Positions 19,080 to 31,473 of a stretch of DNA of 64,000 nucleotides are shown here, piece by piece. The stretch is taken from positions 3,586,134-3,650,133 of the forward strand of contig NW_020653750.1 of NCBI RefSeq assembly GCF_003589595.1, read 5' to 3'. Source of the stretch: Hyposmocoma kahamanoa. Its lineage: Eukaryota; Arthropoda; Insecta; Lepidoptera; Cosmopterigidae. Made by a program: the position numbers and the translations under genes. The notes beneath the pieces were generated by a model, which was given only the letters and a program-made list of their open reading frames with translations, was not told where the DNA came from and did no database searches. Position 1 is the stretch's first letter; every line of letters begins with the position of its first letter.

Positions 19080-19535
19080 CTCAGAACCCAACAGTCGCTG
19101 ACCTTGTGGTGCATCACAGACGCCCCACGATATGTGAGGAATGACGTCATCCAACGGGACTTGAGCATGGAGAGCCTCGACAGCTTCGTGGCCAAGAGGC
19201 CAGGCGATCCACGCGTTTCCGGTTTCAAGCGTTTCCGGCGCGCCGGAACATGGTCTTCCCTTAATACTAATAATAAATTGAAAAAATTGACAATCCCTGT
19301 ATAGCCATACACAGGGACTGGCACCACACCGAGCCCTACACCCTGACCAGAAACTGCTTCCAAGGGACCTACTTGGGCCCGAGGAAGCCCCACCGGACCA
19401 GACACCAGCTGCTGAGGATGGTAGAGAAACCTACCGTCCCACCGGCAGGGTCTCCCGTCTGAAGCAGCTCACCCTACTGTGACACCCAAGGGTTATAATA
19501 CCCAACCCCAGGACCCGCTCGTCTCCACGAGTGGC
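16809..19535 (+). mobile_element. Jockey-like family B, copy 2, 5'-truncated
   Basis: Starts within the endonuclease domain and runs to the shared 3' end (GACCCGCTCGTCTCCACGAG, ending about 19534). No poly-A tail is obvious. The ORF is interrupted many times, so this is an older copy than the Jockey-like element inside the hAT, and it belongs to a different family. Confidence 0.7.
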
Positions 19536-21639
19536 AATTGACCCCGAACTGAGTCTATCAGCTTTAAAAATATTGATCAATTTTATTCGTTTTTATGGAC
19601 AACTCACACTTGACCAAATAATTGACTATGCCATTGTATTCTTATTTAATTAAAAGATTGTTCCATCATTTTATTTGTATCAGTTTCGTATCTGTTACCT
19701 CTTAAAACTTTAAACAAAAGTTAGTTATTTATTTTTAATACAAACACCATGAAAAACAACACCAACTTTGAATAGGCTAAATAGTAGTAGCACAGGAAAA
19801 CAGAAAATTGTAAACAATACAACCATTAATTAAAAAAAAGGATGCAGCCCTTAAGAGGGTAGCAGTCCGAGCTCTATATCAGGAACGTTCGATTTCCTGT
19901 TACACCAATACTTTCCTGTTACACTAATACGAAACTTTATTTCAACTAAATATGTTATGGTCAAAGAATTACGGGTGCACTACCCGTAAAAACATAAAAA
20001 CGTACCCGTTCAAAAAACTTTGACATTCATAGTACAAGGAATTTTATATTTTGTAGCCAAGCCATTGATCGATTCCTGGCACATTTATTTATCGATTCGT
20101 TCATAGAAAACGACCGCTTTATAACAATTAATAAAAATAGGCATAAAACATGTTATTATTGTCTATAGCCAATTCTATCCTCAATTAAATTTCTCTATCT
20201 ATCCGACCATGTTCATGGCGACCATTTCGACTCCTAGTTGGTGGCACTGGTGCGCTCAAAGATGACCAGATGACTAATGACAGGGCTTCGTCACTTGCTT
20301 ATTTATTAACTTATTGTTACCTCTTACAGTAGGAAAATTAAAGCCTCTCCAAACTCTGAGATGAAATCAAAATCCATAAATGTAAACAAAGGTAATGTCA
20401 TTACAAAAAAAAATATTCTACGAATAGCGGAACAGTCAAAAGGGCTAAAAATTAATGCTAGATATTTTATATTGTTTTTAAATTGTGTAGGTACTTAACG
20501 GACAACGGCACATCAGACTACACATTTTTGTTCGAAAATCGCCGCAGCAAATCGCAGTGCAACGGAACAAGATACGTCAATGCGTAACTTGATGTGCTGG
20601 CGTGTACAAACAAAATATTATCAAATCATATTTTTTATTTAAAACACCATATTTAACAAGATAATTTGAAAAAACTACGTTGGAAAGATTATTTCGCAAT
20701 GTTTCGGGGATGAACAACCTCTGGCTGTCCATTTTATCATTTTTTTATTTGTTACATAAATAAACATAAATACGTTTAAGCAGGAGTGTGAATAATTTAT
20801 TGCTATAACAATTTATTAAATGAAATATTTTTTATTAACAATAATAAAATTAAAAATATAAATTGGATCATTACTAAATAGCGTGTAATTATACAATGAA
20901 TTAAAAATAAAGTTTGTTTTTGATAGATTTGGAGATATAGATGGATAACGAGTCAGGTCGTCGGGTTGCATTCCCACCAGTGCATCACGGCGATTTTCTT
21001 CATTCGGTTTCTAGCAGCTGTAGTTACCGAATGTGTTTCTTGCTGCCTATGCGTCGTGTTGTGAGTTTTTGTTTTTAATTATGGATTTTTCGTTGTTTTT
21101 TTGTTAAGGTTTGGTTTTACTCTGTTGTTACTTTTGTATTTGCTTGCGTTCCTGCGAACATAACCACAACGAAGACAGAAAAAAATACCACGCCCTGCAA
21201 TGTCTGTAACCCAGAAGGTTATGATAATAAATTTCTACTAGTATACATTTCAAACCTGGCTACTAAATGAATATTGATCTTTGTGCGAGTGTTTAAATTA
21301 TTCTGATCAATTGTCGTACACGACTATACCCCACGCGCCTCGGTCGCCTCATTATAAATTTATCTCGTTATTAATAAATATAATAGCAAACGATAAATCC
21401 TAATGCCATTAAGGAAAAATACCTGTATATTTTTTGCTAATTTCCTTGTATTAAAAACTAAACATTATTAAAACCTTCAAATAGTATGACTAGTTCGACT
21501 AGAACCGACTAAATAGCGACTTTTTCTGGCTAATCAAATTTCCAAAACACGACCATGACCTCGCTAAAATAAGGCATACGCCCATTTATCGATATTATAC
21601 AGGATATATAACCGGAGAGTGTGCGATACAATTTTATGA
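19536..21639. other. Intergenic AT-rich sequence
   Basis: I see no gene or clear element. A 45-codon frame at 20941-21078 ends beside a GTGAGT and is noted under rejected items. Confidence 0.4.
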
Positions 21640-21720
21640 TTGGTCGCTACATCATCGACCTCACTGTCACTTTCCATCAGGTGAGATTATGGAGGTCAAA
21701 TGTGTACATATTAAAAAAAA
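21640..21720 (+). mobile_element. 3' end of a CR1/Jockey-type LINE
   Basis: CATCAGGTGAGATTATGGAG, then CAAATGTGTACATATT and a poly-A tract. The same 3' end, with differences, closes the CR1-like fragment at 49011-49068. Only the tail is present. Confidence 0.5.
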
Positions 21721-21745
21721 GGCGCAGAATTTGTAGATTATTGTC

Positions 21746-21850
21746 ATGTATGACGTCCACTGGTGGACGATAGGCACGTCCCCCAAAGATCGCCAAAACG
21801 ACCGGTCTTGCTCTGCTTGCATCATATCCATTGAGTACATAGGATATACT
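21746..21850. repeat. Widespread lepidopteran repeat fragment
   Basis: GACGTCCACTGGTGGACGAT, then CCCCCAAAGATCGCCA and ACGACCGGTC. I recall this sequence type as very common in moth and butterfly genomes (an RTE-like or composite repeat); the exact family needs a search. Confidence 0.45.
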
Positions 21851-21936
21851 CGATGATCATACCATATACCACACTCGTGACAGAGCAACTATAGCTTACA
21901 ATTAAATAAAACTATAAGTAGACTTCAATCCTTTTT

Positions 21937-21942
21937 TTTATT
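21937..21942 (-). terminator. Candidate poly-A signal of the RBBP6-like gene
   Basis: AATAAA on the minus strand about 210 bp beyond the stop codon at 22154, inside an A-rich run. No nearer AATAAA was seen between them. Confidence 0.4.
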
Positions 21943-22153
21943 TAGATATTTTTTAAATTTTCGTACATAGTATCTGAATGCAGAATTTTATAACATCATT
22001 TTATCAATCCTCTAAATACATACCTACCTATATTCTAATTAACTTGAAAACCAAGCTTGACGATCCAAAATAAAACTATTATATTATACCTTAATATGTG
22101 TGGGTACACTACAAACTTGTTAATTAAAACATTCAATGAACTAACCTAAACAC

Positions 22154-24992
22154 TTACTTATGTTTAGATTTCTTCTTCTTTTTACTGGACTTCTTCTTAT
22201 GCTTGCGTTTTTTCTTCTTTTTCTTATGGTCGTCGGAACTAGAATCTGATTCGCTCTCACTATCGCTAGCAGCGCGCTTCCTCTTTTTCTTTGCCCGCTT
22301 TTTCTTCTTCTTGCGCTTGCGTGCATCTGATGAAGATGAGGAAGACGAAACATCAGAACTAGATGATTCGCTGTCTGAATCAGGCTTCTTTTTCACATTA
22401 GTTAAGTCAAGTTTTATAGTGTCAGTTTCTGTGTCATTTTTTTTATCAAGTTTGATTTTTTTTGGCTCTGTTGGACCCATAGGAGAGCGGGATCGGTTCC
22501 TCTTTTTCAAAGTTTCGTCTTTTGTTTCGTTTTCTGACTCGACATTTTCATCGTAATCAGGTTCAAAATGCGCTTCATCCAACGTAGATTTCTTTCTTTC
22601 ACGATCTGTAGTTGAGTGTTTCTCGTCTTTTATATTTTTATCAACACGGAGACGATATTCTGAAGTTTCTTCGTGATGAGGTTTTTCGGGTTTAATAAAC
22701 TTCTCCGCATCTTTCTTTTTATTATCTTTGCCAGAGTTCCGGATGTTGTGTTTTTCAGGTTTACTGGCTTCCGATGCCACGCGTCTCTCATTTTTAGGAA
22801 CTTCCTGTCTATTTATATCATCAAGTTTACGGTTTCTATCTTTTTCCAACGTGACTCTGCGATACGGTTGATCCTTTTTCGGAGTTTTAGATCGAGACTT
22901 GACACGTTCTACTGTACTGTGAACCACTCGAGGCTCTCTTGGTCTACGAATATCTTCTACTTTGCCGCCTAAACGTTCTTTCACTGATAGCCTAGGTGGT
23001 GGTGTTTTGGAATATCGCCGTTTCTTATCATTTATTTCAACAGCTCGTGTTTCAGTTTCAGATAAAGGAACTGTTACCTGGATTGAACTTTTAGGTTGCG
23101 GTTCGTCACTGTACAGTTTCGCACGATCGCTGCTTATCTTCTTAATTTCTATTGGTCTCAAAGAATTAATTGCTTTTGCAAATATAGCATTTTCAGCTCG
23201 TTTGATTACCTCTGACGTAACTTTACCGCTATCTTCTTCCTCCTCCGGCGACGTGATTTCACCAGGTTCCTTTAATTTTTCCATATTATCGTCTTCAACT
23301 TCCCATTTAGATAATTCCGGTAGGATTGCTAACATTTCTTTGTTTTGAGGAGTAGTTTCAAAGTCTACCTTTAAGTCTAATTCATCAGTATTCGCTTGAA
23401 GTTCTATTCCATCAAAAGGTTCTTCTTTGGTAAAATGTTCCATATTTTTTTGATCATCAATAGTGTCATTTTCTTCCGTCTTAATATAATTTTGTATGAT
23501 TTCTTTATCCACAGCTTCAGCAGCTTCATCTCCATATAGGTCATCTTTTGGCTGCTCATCAGACTCTACTTTAGGCGATTCTTCTTTTTTGTGTAAGGTT
23601 CTAAGTTCTGTTTCATTCTTTTCAGTATTATCTATGTCATGCTGGTTTAATTGTTGACTATCACTTTCTTTTTCATCTCCTTTTTCTTCCGTTTTTTCTG
23701 CATTTTCATCGTCTTTCTTTAAGAAATCTTTGTCTTTTTTGTCCTTTCTATCCCGTTTCTTTTTCTTTTCTTTTTCAGTATCTTTTTCTCTTTTCTTCTT
23801 TTTTCTTTCTTTTATCTTTTCTTTCTTTTCTTTTTCTTTGTGTTCCTTGGTTCCATCAGCAGACGATTTATCGCGAACTCTTTCGTCTTTCTTCTCTCTT
23901 TTTACATCCCGATCACGTTCACGGGACCTTCCTCGAGATTCACTACGCTTCTTATCTCTTCCATCTCTGCTACGCTTTGGAGAGCCACGTACTTTTTTAT
24001 CAGGTGTATTTCTATCATAGTCTCTTTCTTTTTCATATTCCCGGTTTTTATCGTAATCGCGGGGCCGATCTTCACGGCCTTCGCGACTCTTTTCGTAACC
24101 GGGTCTCTTATCATCACGCGATCTTTCTGCTCTATCCGTAACATCCCTATTGTCATTAAATCGTTCGCGCTCACGACCTCTGTCTCTATGCCTTTCGTGT
24201 TCTATATTAGGGTTACGTCTTGAACCACCTCGGCCATGTGAAGTTGGCCTATAACCTGGCCTTACAATTTCTCTATTATTTTCATCTCTATAACCATCAC
24301 GGTAGTTAGGATCATGATAGTTTGGTGGCACTGGATCCCTCGGATCCGCACTTGGGGGCCTAAACGGTGCACCACCTTCACGAAAGTTATGGGGAGGGTT
24401 ATCTCGAAAGTTACCATCTCTATACGGATGATTATTCCTATAGGAGTTATCTCGAAATTGACTAGCAGGTCCACCTCTAAATTCACGCGCAGGTCCAGGT
24501 GGTCCGTCCCGGTAAGGAAGGGGCGGTCCAGAATCACGATATGGCTGGCCTTCGCGGAATGGCATAGGACCTTGATCGCGATATTGATGACCCGGCCGAT
24601 AATTATCGCGATAACGAGGCGGTTGATCTCCAACATGAACTGGAATTTCATTTTGTACTGGTGGAATAGGCATATCTCTGTAACCTGGACCTGGGCCTGG
24701 GCCTTCAATAAAGGGTGGCCTGTAAGGCTCTCTGTAATTAGGTGCCGGTCCTCGTTCGCGATCCATTGATCCTGGTGCACCGAAAGGCGGCTTCTCAAAA
24801 GGAGATGGTTCAAATCCAGGTACAGGAGGCTCAACGCCCGGCGGGACATCTTCAAAGGGAGGTAAACCATCATAGCGACCACGATATCCTGGTGGAGGTT
24901 CGCCTTGCATTGGAATATTTCCTAGTGGAGGTATAACTTTTGGCCCCATTGGAGGATATCCAGGAGGAGGTGCATTGCCTCGAGGCCCATAC
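22154..24992 (-). CDS. RBBP6: RBBP6/Snama-like protein, last exon (945 residues)
   Basis: The acceptor TATTTCCAG|G precedes YGPRGNAPPPGYPPMGPKV, and the frame is open to the stop at 22154. In order: a Pro/Gly/Tyr/Arg-rich region with repeated YRD/FRD/FREG units, an Arg/Ser- and Lys-rich region (SPKRSRDGRDKKRSESRG), an acidic stretch, ELSKWEVEDDNMEKLKEPGE, TSEVIKRAENAIFAKAINS, EAHFEPDYDEN, then Ser-rich and Lys-rich tails ending KKKKKSKHK. SKW-(D/E)-x-DD, EA-x-FEPDY and a poly-Lys tail occur in the same order in vertebrate RBBP6 as I remember it. RBBP6 (Snama in Drosophila) is a nuclear E3 ligase and 3'-end-processing factor with DWNN, zinc-knuckle and RING domains at its N-terminus. Those lie upstream, outside the window. 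Most of this exon is likely disordered. Confidence 0.8.
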
Positions 24993-25974
24993 CTGGAAAT
25001 AAAATAAGAATACTTTACTTCGTCTTATCTCCATGAATGAATCCTCGAGCAGTTAAAAACAATGACAAAGTGGGAAATACAAAAGTAAGGCCATTGGATA
25101 AATGAAATTGCCTCATGAATTGAACTGCATTGAAGAATCATGAAAGATCTCTGAACAGAATCCCCAAAATATTGAAAAGTGAACGATAAACAAATCAATG
25201 TGTAGCTTACAGTGATTCTCACTCACACAGTCACGGCTATCGCCTCGACACTGCAACTTTATCTAAATCTCATTTAAATATATGAATTCGCTTATATACA
25301 GCTTTCGCGTCGCGTAGTGGCAAGGCGCTGTGAGCAACCCCATACAGAGCAATGCTATATGTTAGGTCCGCCCAAGTGGCCGCTACTTTACGAAAAAGGT
25401 GCCGCTATCTTCAGTTTTGTAACATTATATGAATTTCATTCCGAAACTTGTTTACCCAACGTTTAACACTATTGTAAATTTCAGAAATTTGAGTATAAAT
25501 TACCTCCTAATAAAATCTACATTAAAATTAGTCTGTCAAGTGCGTTTGCAGATTTCTACGCTAATGTTTCCGATCGTAATAGCTCGCTTTTTGGTTGAAA
25601 ACTACTTCACCTTAATTTCGAAGAACTACTTTTAAGTCGATTTCATTTCAATTAGATTAAATTTATATATTTTTTATTGGAGTAAGTATACTTATCAGGT
25701 TTATGTTCATTGTTTGTTTCACAGTTTTATTGCTTACCACTAAAAAGGAAGCGAACTGCTTTACTTTACGCAAATCTTGACTGTCAAAAAAGCTAAAGCA
25801 AAAGTAACCTTAAGAGTTGAAAACACATTAAGTATTGAAGATTTTTTTTTAATTATCCACCTACAAAGACAAGCATTATACGTCAAACTTCATAGGGCTT
25901 TCCAGTAGCTTGATATAAACAAGCCCGAGTCATACATTAATATGATTAAAGTTTATATGCAATAAAATGCCTAC

Positions 25975-26012
25975 ATATATATGATATATATGTGTATATA
26001 TAGATATATATA
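25975..26012. repeat. AT microsatellite
   Basis: ATATATATGATATATATGTG-type low-complexity tract. Confidence 0.7.
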
Positions 26013-26089
26013 ATTTAGCGAGACATTACATTAATACAATGTAGTCTTTACGTAGGGTACAATATATCACATTTTTCCATGAACCGACG

Positions 26090-26232
26090 TGGTCACCGAT
26101 AAAGCTAGAAGGCATCACTGGGAGCAATCGTGCGATCGCGTGCGGCCGCGTTGTTTAGGCCGTTGACTATCACGTAGCCGCAGTAAGAGTGGCGCGTACG
26201 CGGCCGCGTGCAAGCGACGACGTCCCATTCAC
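26090..26232. other. Isolated CpG-rich patch
   Basis: Includes CGATCGCGTGCGGCCGCG and GGCGCGTACGCGGCCGCG within an AT-rich intron. No open frame or repeat end explains it. A second, weaker patch lies at 53555-53640. Confidence 0.35.
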
Positions 26233-26420
26233 AAAGTGTTTTTAGTGCGAGTGGCATGCACATCAGTGCAACCAAATGGGTTCCAAACCTTATATCCCTG
26301 TTTTTTAATAACCTGAATACTCATAATGAAACATACTAGGTACTACGCAGGCAAAATTGTCATTTATTAGAGCATAAAATGAAAATCATAGCATCGATCA
26401 AACATAATAGATAATTTTAA

Positions 26421-26562
26421 AAAACAGGAAGTTTTAAAAAGCATATCAATGGGATTTTATGTATAATTCCCACGTGATGACTGATGTATGTGGCGAAATA
26501 ATATATTTTAGGGTAGCGACGTGTTAATTTGTAACGATTAAAACTTCCTGCTTTTAGAACAC
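26421..26562. mobile_element. Short MITE with AAACAGGAAGTTTTAA ends
   Basis: AAACAGGAAGTTTTAA on the left and TTAAAACTTCCTGCTTT on the right enclose about 110 bp of non-coding DNA. The superfamily cannot be told from the flanks. Confidence 0.5.
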
Positions 26563-28554
26563 AACACATACAAATGAATAAAATACATAATTATGCACGA
26601 AAAATTCGAAAGACTTGTTAATTTGTTAGCATAACAGTGATTAGCAATGGCCTCTATTTTAAATAAAACTGCAGAAAGTAGTAAGTTGATTTGGTATAAT
26701 TTATTTGATACAGATAAGTACTAATTTATCACAGATTTATATAATATATATGTTTTAACTAAGTTAACACTTTAATATTGCGTATAAACCAATGTAAAAA
26801 TTATACTAAATAGTAAATTAAAGGACAATTTATGATTTAAAACACTTTATGGTATTTACGGTATCATAAGAAAAGTTGAGGCACAACATTTTAACATTTA
26901 TTGTATAAAATTAAAAGCTGATAAGTGTTTTATGCAATCGTTGCATAATGAGGGTTCTTAAAGCCGAGTACCGTTGCCGAGTGGCCTAAGTAATAGGTAC
27001 GAGATTTTAAGACCTTAATTATGTAATGATTGTACACAATACTTTTTCTACGAATAAATAAAATTATGAAACAGAACCATTGACCTACCAACAAATGGAC
27101 ATCGGGTCTAATACAAAAACTACGAAAAAAATGTCCGAACTTAACCTATATAAACGTAATGACATGTAACGAAATATAAAAAACTAAAACATTTAATTTA
27201 AATTGTAACGTCATTGCACTACTGCCTAATTTTGCTTGCAACAATTTAAGGGCTCAAAAATACCATATTTGGCTTCGACTGAAAATTACTTGACACAAGA
27301 GTAATGGAGTAGCCTTTATCGTAAATATTAATTAATTTTTATATATATTATTACGTCGAATTTTGTACAAATTCACTTAAAGAAATAATAAAGAGTTGGG
27401 CAGATACATACATACAAATATTACTACAAATGTGAAAATAAGCGTGTACTGTAAGAAATGTACCGATATTCCAACTAAACGTAAACTCAAATATCCGTAA
27501 TTCCGAAAACCGATTTATAACAAAACCGTTACGTTTTCAAGTAATTTTGATGCTTCTCACAAAGCCAAAATTAGCTTTTGTTTTGTAATATTCCTAAAAA
27601 AATACATTTGACATTATGAAAATTCGAGCTAACGTTGTTTCGGGCAAATGTATTTTCTGACTTCTGATAGGTAATCCCTATCTGTAAAACGAGTACAACA
27701 ATGTTTTGTTATTTATTGCTAACGTTTAATAAAAAGTCATTTTAAAAATAAGATTAAAATCAACACGACTCTATAGTTTCTTTGTTCCAAATATTTCAAT
27801 CGCTTACGGTTCGAACAATTGAAAATGACCAAGAAGTTTATAAGCTTCTTGAAATTGACTTGCTTGCTTGCTTCTTTCCATCTTTTGCGCATGCAATGTG
27901 TAGAAAAAGGACAGTTAGCTATTTTATTATTTTATGTGCTTTTGTAATTTATATTTACGATTCATAATATAAATTAAATACTATAAAACTGAACAAAATA
28001 ACACTTTTAAATGAGAACTATGATAACACAATATATTTGTTTAGTGAAAATATGATACAAAATCCTGTTGTAAACTTTACTGCAGTAATTTTTACAAGTT
28101 ATTATTAAATGGTACTGCATGAGTGACAACCGCGCTGTCAGTCGAACAAACGAAGACTGTTGCGCGATTGACGCTCTGTATGCGATTTTAACGCCCTACA
28201 GGCGCGGACACTTTTTAACGCGAACCCGACGTCCATTTATTGATAGGTCAATGAACAGAACCAATATTTTAATGTTTAAGTATTTTGTTAACAATCCATG
28301 ACAACAAACGCAATTTTTTTAAAACAAATTTTAATCCATCTAATAGGGTAGGTTATGATTCCACCATACAGCCTCTTCGTATATTTAGATGAAAGCCAAA
28401 CAAACGCTACAAAACAAAAACCAAAGAGATAGAATGGAACTGATCAAGTACCGCATATATTTTACTAATAATTTTTAATCAAAATTTATGGTTCGTTTGT
28501 TCGATTACTTTTAGGCCAATTTAAGCAATCAGGAGGCAGTATAGTGGTTTGAGT

Positions 28555-28613
28555 AGTCTTATTTGATGTTTTTGAAACTTGTATAACGAGTTTCAAAAAT
28601 ATCAAATAAGACT
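28555..28613. repeat. Long hairpin, 25-bp arms
   Basis: Arms 28555-28579 and 28589-28613 match at 24 of 25 positions (core TCTTATTTGATGTTTTTGAA) with a 9-nt loop. Confidence 0.75.
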
Positions 28614-28739
28614 TATAGTTCATGGTACAGTACTACGATACTCATAATAGTTCTGTGTAAAGAACTTTAGTGAAATTTTTCAGCTCAGTAGCGAGTACCA
28701 TGGACGATAGAATTTTGATTCAGAACTAAAAAGAGCGCC

Positions 28740-28801
28740 TTAATAATTTTGTTCAATAATAAGGATGTAATATTCCGAAATAAATTATTTGAATTTGAAT
28801 G
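28740..28801 (+). mobile_element. Short LINE 3' end
   Basis: GAAATAAATTATTTGAATTTG closes like the TTCAAA-tailed CR1-like elements (compare 15189-15240, inverted). Too short to classify. Confidence 0.3.
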
Positions 28802-28961
28802 GTTTATGAAATTATAATTAACAGATCAAAGTACAGGAGTAGAAAAACTACATTAAGATAGTTTTCACAAGATTTTTTACAACGTTCGTGTTGTCAGTGC
28901 AATAAATTAGTATCGTCTGGATTTATGTCAACTCGGGGACAGTCCCGGATCTTGAATTTTT

Positions 28962-29020
28962 TCGATCATCATCATCATTTCAGCCAGATGGACTATAGCG
29001 CTGCTCTTTCTGTGTTAATA
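28962..29020. repeat. Fragment of a common lepidopteran repeat
   Basis: CGATCATCATCATCATTTCA then GCCAGATGGACTATAGCGC, a phrase I recall from many moth and butterfly repeats. Confidence 0.35.
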
Positions 29021-30486
29021 AGCCTATTCATTTACAAATATACATACAAGGACGTATAGGACATATATATTATTTGCGAGAGCACAGGATAGGGTATGCA
29101 ATAAATAATGTAATGAAAAAAATAATGTACTAGACTTAGAGCGTATAGATCGGGAATCGCTATTAGAGTTGTCTCTCAAACAAAACTTTGTTATTTTTTT
29201 AGGGGCGGGAGGGTGTACTACAAGCAGGAGGTGCACTCAAATGCTGTTTCGAGTTGTGTCACTTTAGTCTCACACAAACAAAATTCGACAACAGTAGCTT
29301 ACTTTTACAAATACACAGATAAAACACACATTCATATCATGTCCGTACACAGAATGCGTATAAAAAGAAATCCATTTCAGTGGATTTGCTACAAACGAAA
29401 GTTATCGACTTGCAGTGTCGATTATCGCTATAATAAAAGATTGAACATGTCATGTGTGGATAGTGGCGAGTATTAAGTTAAATAAGTATTAGGTTCGAGT
29501 ACGAATATTATCGAGTGTTAAGGCTTCATCTAAACAACATAGCTAGATGTGACATAAATTATAATTTAAATTATAAACAGATAAAATTCACTAAAAAGAG
29601 GACGATTTCTGTAGGCGCGTGTCTAATAAAATTATTTATTAGTATCGGGTGTATTCATACAAAAAAAAGTGCTATGGCAGTTCGGTTCCAAACCATAACT
29701 GGTGCACGATGTAATTGTTCCAAGTTATGAATTTGGAAATAATGTTATTTCAACTTTTGACTATTCTATGATCTTGAAATGATTCGTTTGGAGCTGAGGT
29801 GCCACAGTAATTATTATTTGTGTCAATGCTTTCGAAGTGATTTTACAAATTTGATTTGTGCCTTGTGAAAATTCATAGCTTTTAACTGTTATATCTTGGA
29901 GTAGTTACGGTTAGGAAACGAGCCCATATGTAGTATAGTTAAAATATCGATTTCTTAGGTTTTCACCATTGTTACATATAGAAAATGAAACTATCTAACG
30001 GGTTCCATGGTCTCGACTGACGGATGTGCCTTTATTTAATTTTTTGTATTATATTTATACCCCGCATACCAATAAGTTTCAATTGTGCGCAGATTTTCTT
30101 TTTCAAATTTATGCCATTTAAATTAAGAACTAAACTATATTTTCTGTCAGCGCTCGACATTTAAGATTTAAATTCAACTCCATGGAGTTGAGAGCGGCAT
30201 ACCACTTACGATTTCAACCATCCAATGTCCAGCTTGACACGTTCTTGACTGTGCATCACCTAACATTTTTATATCGCATCAGCTTTGCAGTGTTCCTGAT
30301 TTATAAAAAACGAAAACTTTATAGAAAAAAAGTGTAGAAACCGCCACATTGGTTCATTTTAACTACTTTCATAGCCTAATGACACATGGTATACAACTCT
30401 AAGTACTAAAGAAAATAACATTTATTCATTTCGCACCTAATAATTTTATCGATAGCGACATTATTGACAACTTGTGTAGCATAGTA

Positions 30487-31473
30487 AAGGGGTCGGCACG
30501 AGTTGTTTTCCAACTTTAAAATGAAATAAAACATTTGCATATGGCTCAAATTGAGATAACATGCGTTCATTTGACGGTCAACGAGTTTGGCTTTTTAAAA
30601 AATTGATGCACATAAGCTCATCCTTATAAGCTTCAAGTCGTCCAAGCAATTACTGAGCGGGATAAAATTCAGAGGTAAGCATTTTGTGAGTTAATGCAGC
30701 AGCAAATTATTGAGAATCCTGAATTACTGGATAATTTGTTTATGTCGGATGAAGCCCATTTTTGCCTTTCCGGTTACGTGAACAAGCAAAACTTCAAGTA
30801 CTGGAGCGACACCAACCCGCACGAATTACACCAACACCATTTGCATCCCCAAAAGGTAACAGTTTGGTGCGCAATCGGAGTGAAAGGTGTCATAGGCCCT
30901 TATTTTTTCGAAAACGAGCATGGCAACACGGTTACCGTCAATTCGGAAAATTATTCCACTATGGTGAACAACTTCTTTCTTCCGGAATTGGCCAGACGTC
31001 AGCTCCAGAACATCTGGTTTCAACAAGACGGGGCAACCCCGCACACAGCCCGAAAAAGTATGGCTGTTCTCAAGGAAGCATTCCCAGGGCGCCTGATTTC
31101 CAGGTTCGGGGACATCCACTGGCCCGCAAGGTCACCCGACCTGTCTGTCCCCGACTTTTTCTTGTGGGGATATCTGAAGGAAAGGATCTTTCGTCACCAA
31201 CTTAACTCTCTGGCCGAATTAAAACAGAAGATTCGTGATGAAATTCAAAACATTTCAAATGAAATGTTAGAAAAAGTGAAAGAAAATTTCATCAAAAGGC
31301 TCCAACTTTGCAGAGATGAAAATGGGGGACATCTTGCAGATATTGTTTTCAAAAAATAATTTTAAAAAAGCCAAACTTGTGATCTCAATATTGTTAAGAA
31401 AGATTAAAATTTTATCAATAAATAAACTTGTTATTTCATTTTAAACTTGGAAAACAACTCGTGCCGAACCTTT
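30487..31473 (+). mobile_element. Mariner-type element, rosa/DD41D group, deleted at the 5' side
   Basis: Terminal inverted repeats of about 38 bp share CGGCACGAGTTGTTTTCCAA and TTTAAAATGAAAT. TA flanks both ends (30485-30486 and 31474-31475). At 987 bp it is shorter than the ~1.3 kb of complete elements. The transposase keeps the whole catalytic half. Confidence 0.8.
30694..31359 (+). pseudogene. Rosa-type (DD41D) mariner transposase, catalytic half
   Basis: The open 221-residue frame covers the DDD nuclease: first Asp in LFMSDEAHFCL, second in WFQQDGATPHTA, third in SPDLSVPDFFLWGYLK. There are 41 residues between the second and third aspartates, the spacing that defines the rosa group, compared with 34 in classic mariner. 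The same frame reads upstream to about 30616 (LQVVQAITERDKIQR) but is stopped by TAA at 30676-30678. The N-terminal paired-type helix-turn-helix that binds the terminal repeats is missing, leaving only ~130 bp between that point and the left repeat. The open part may still be translated but cannot transpose alone. Confidence 0.8.

Noticed and set aside
20941..21078. 45-codon frame starting MDNESGRRVAFPPVHH next to a GTGAGT
   Set aside because: Looks like a first exon, but no continuing exon or promoter could be supported.
22203..24936. Several plus-strand frames opposite the RBBP6-like exon
   Set aside because: Antisense shadows of the Lys/Arg/Glu-rich coding sequence; they translate to low-complexity Phe/Ser/Leu runs.
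26955..27000. tRNA-like GTTGCCGAGTGGCC
   Set aside because: Resembles a Ser/Leu tRNA A box, but no B box or acceptor stem follows.
29213..29476. 87-residue frame in the intron
   Set aside because: No motif or homologous look; intron sequence with ordinary chance open frame.
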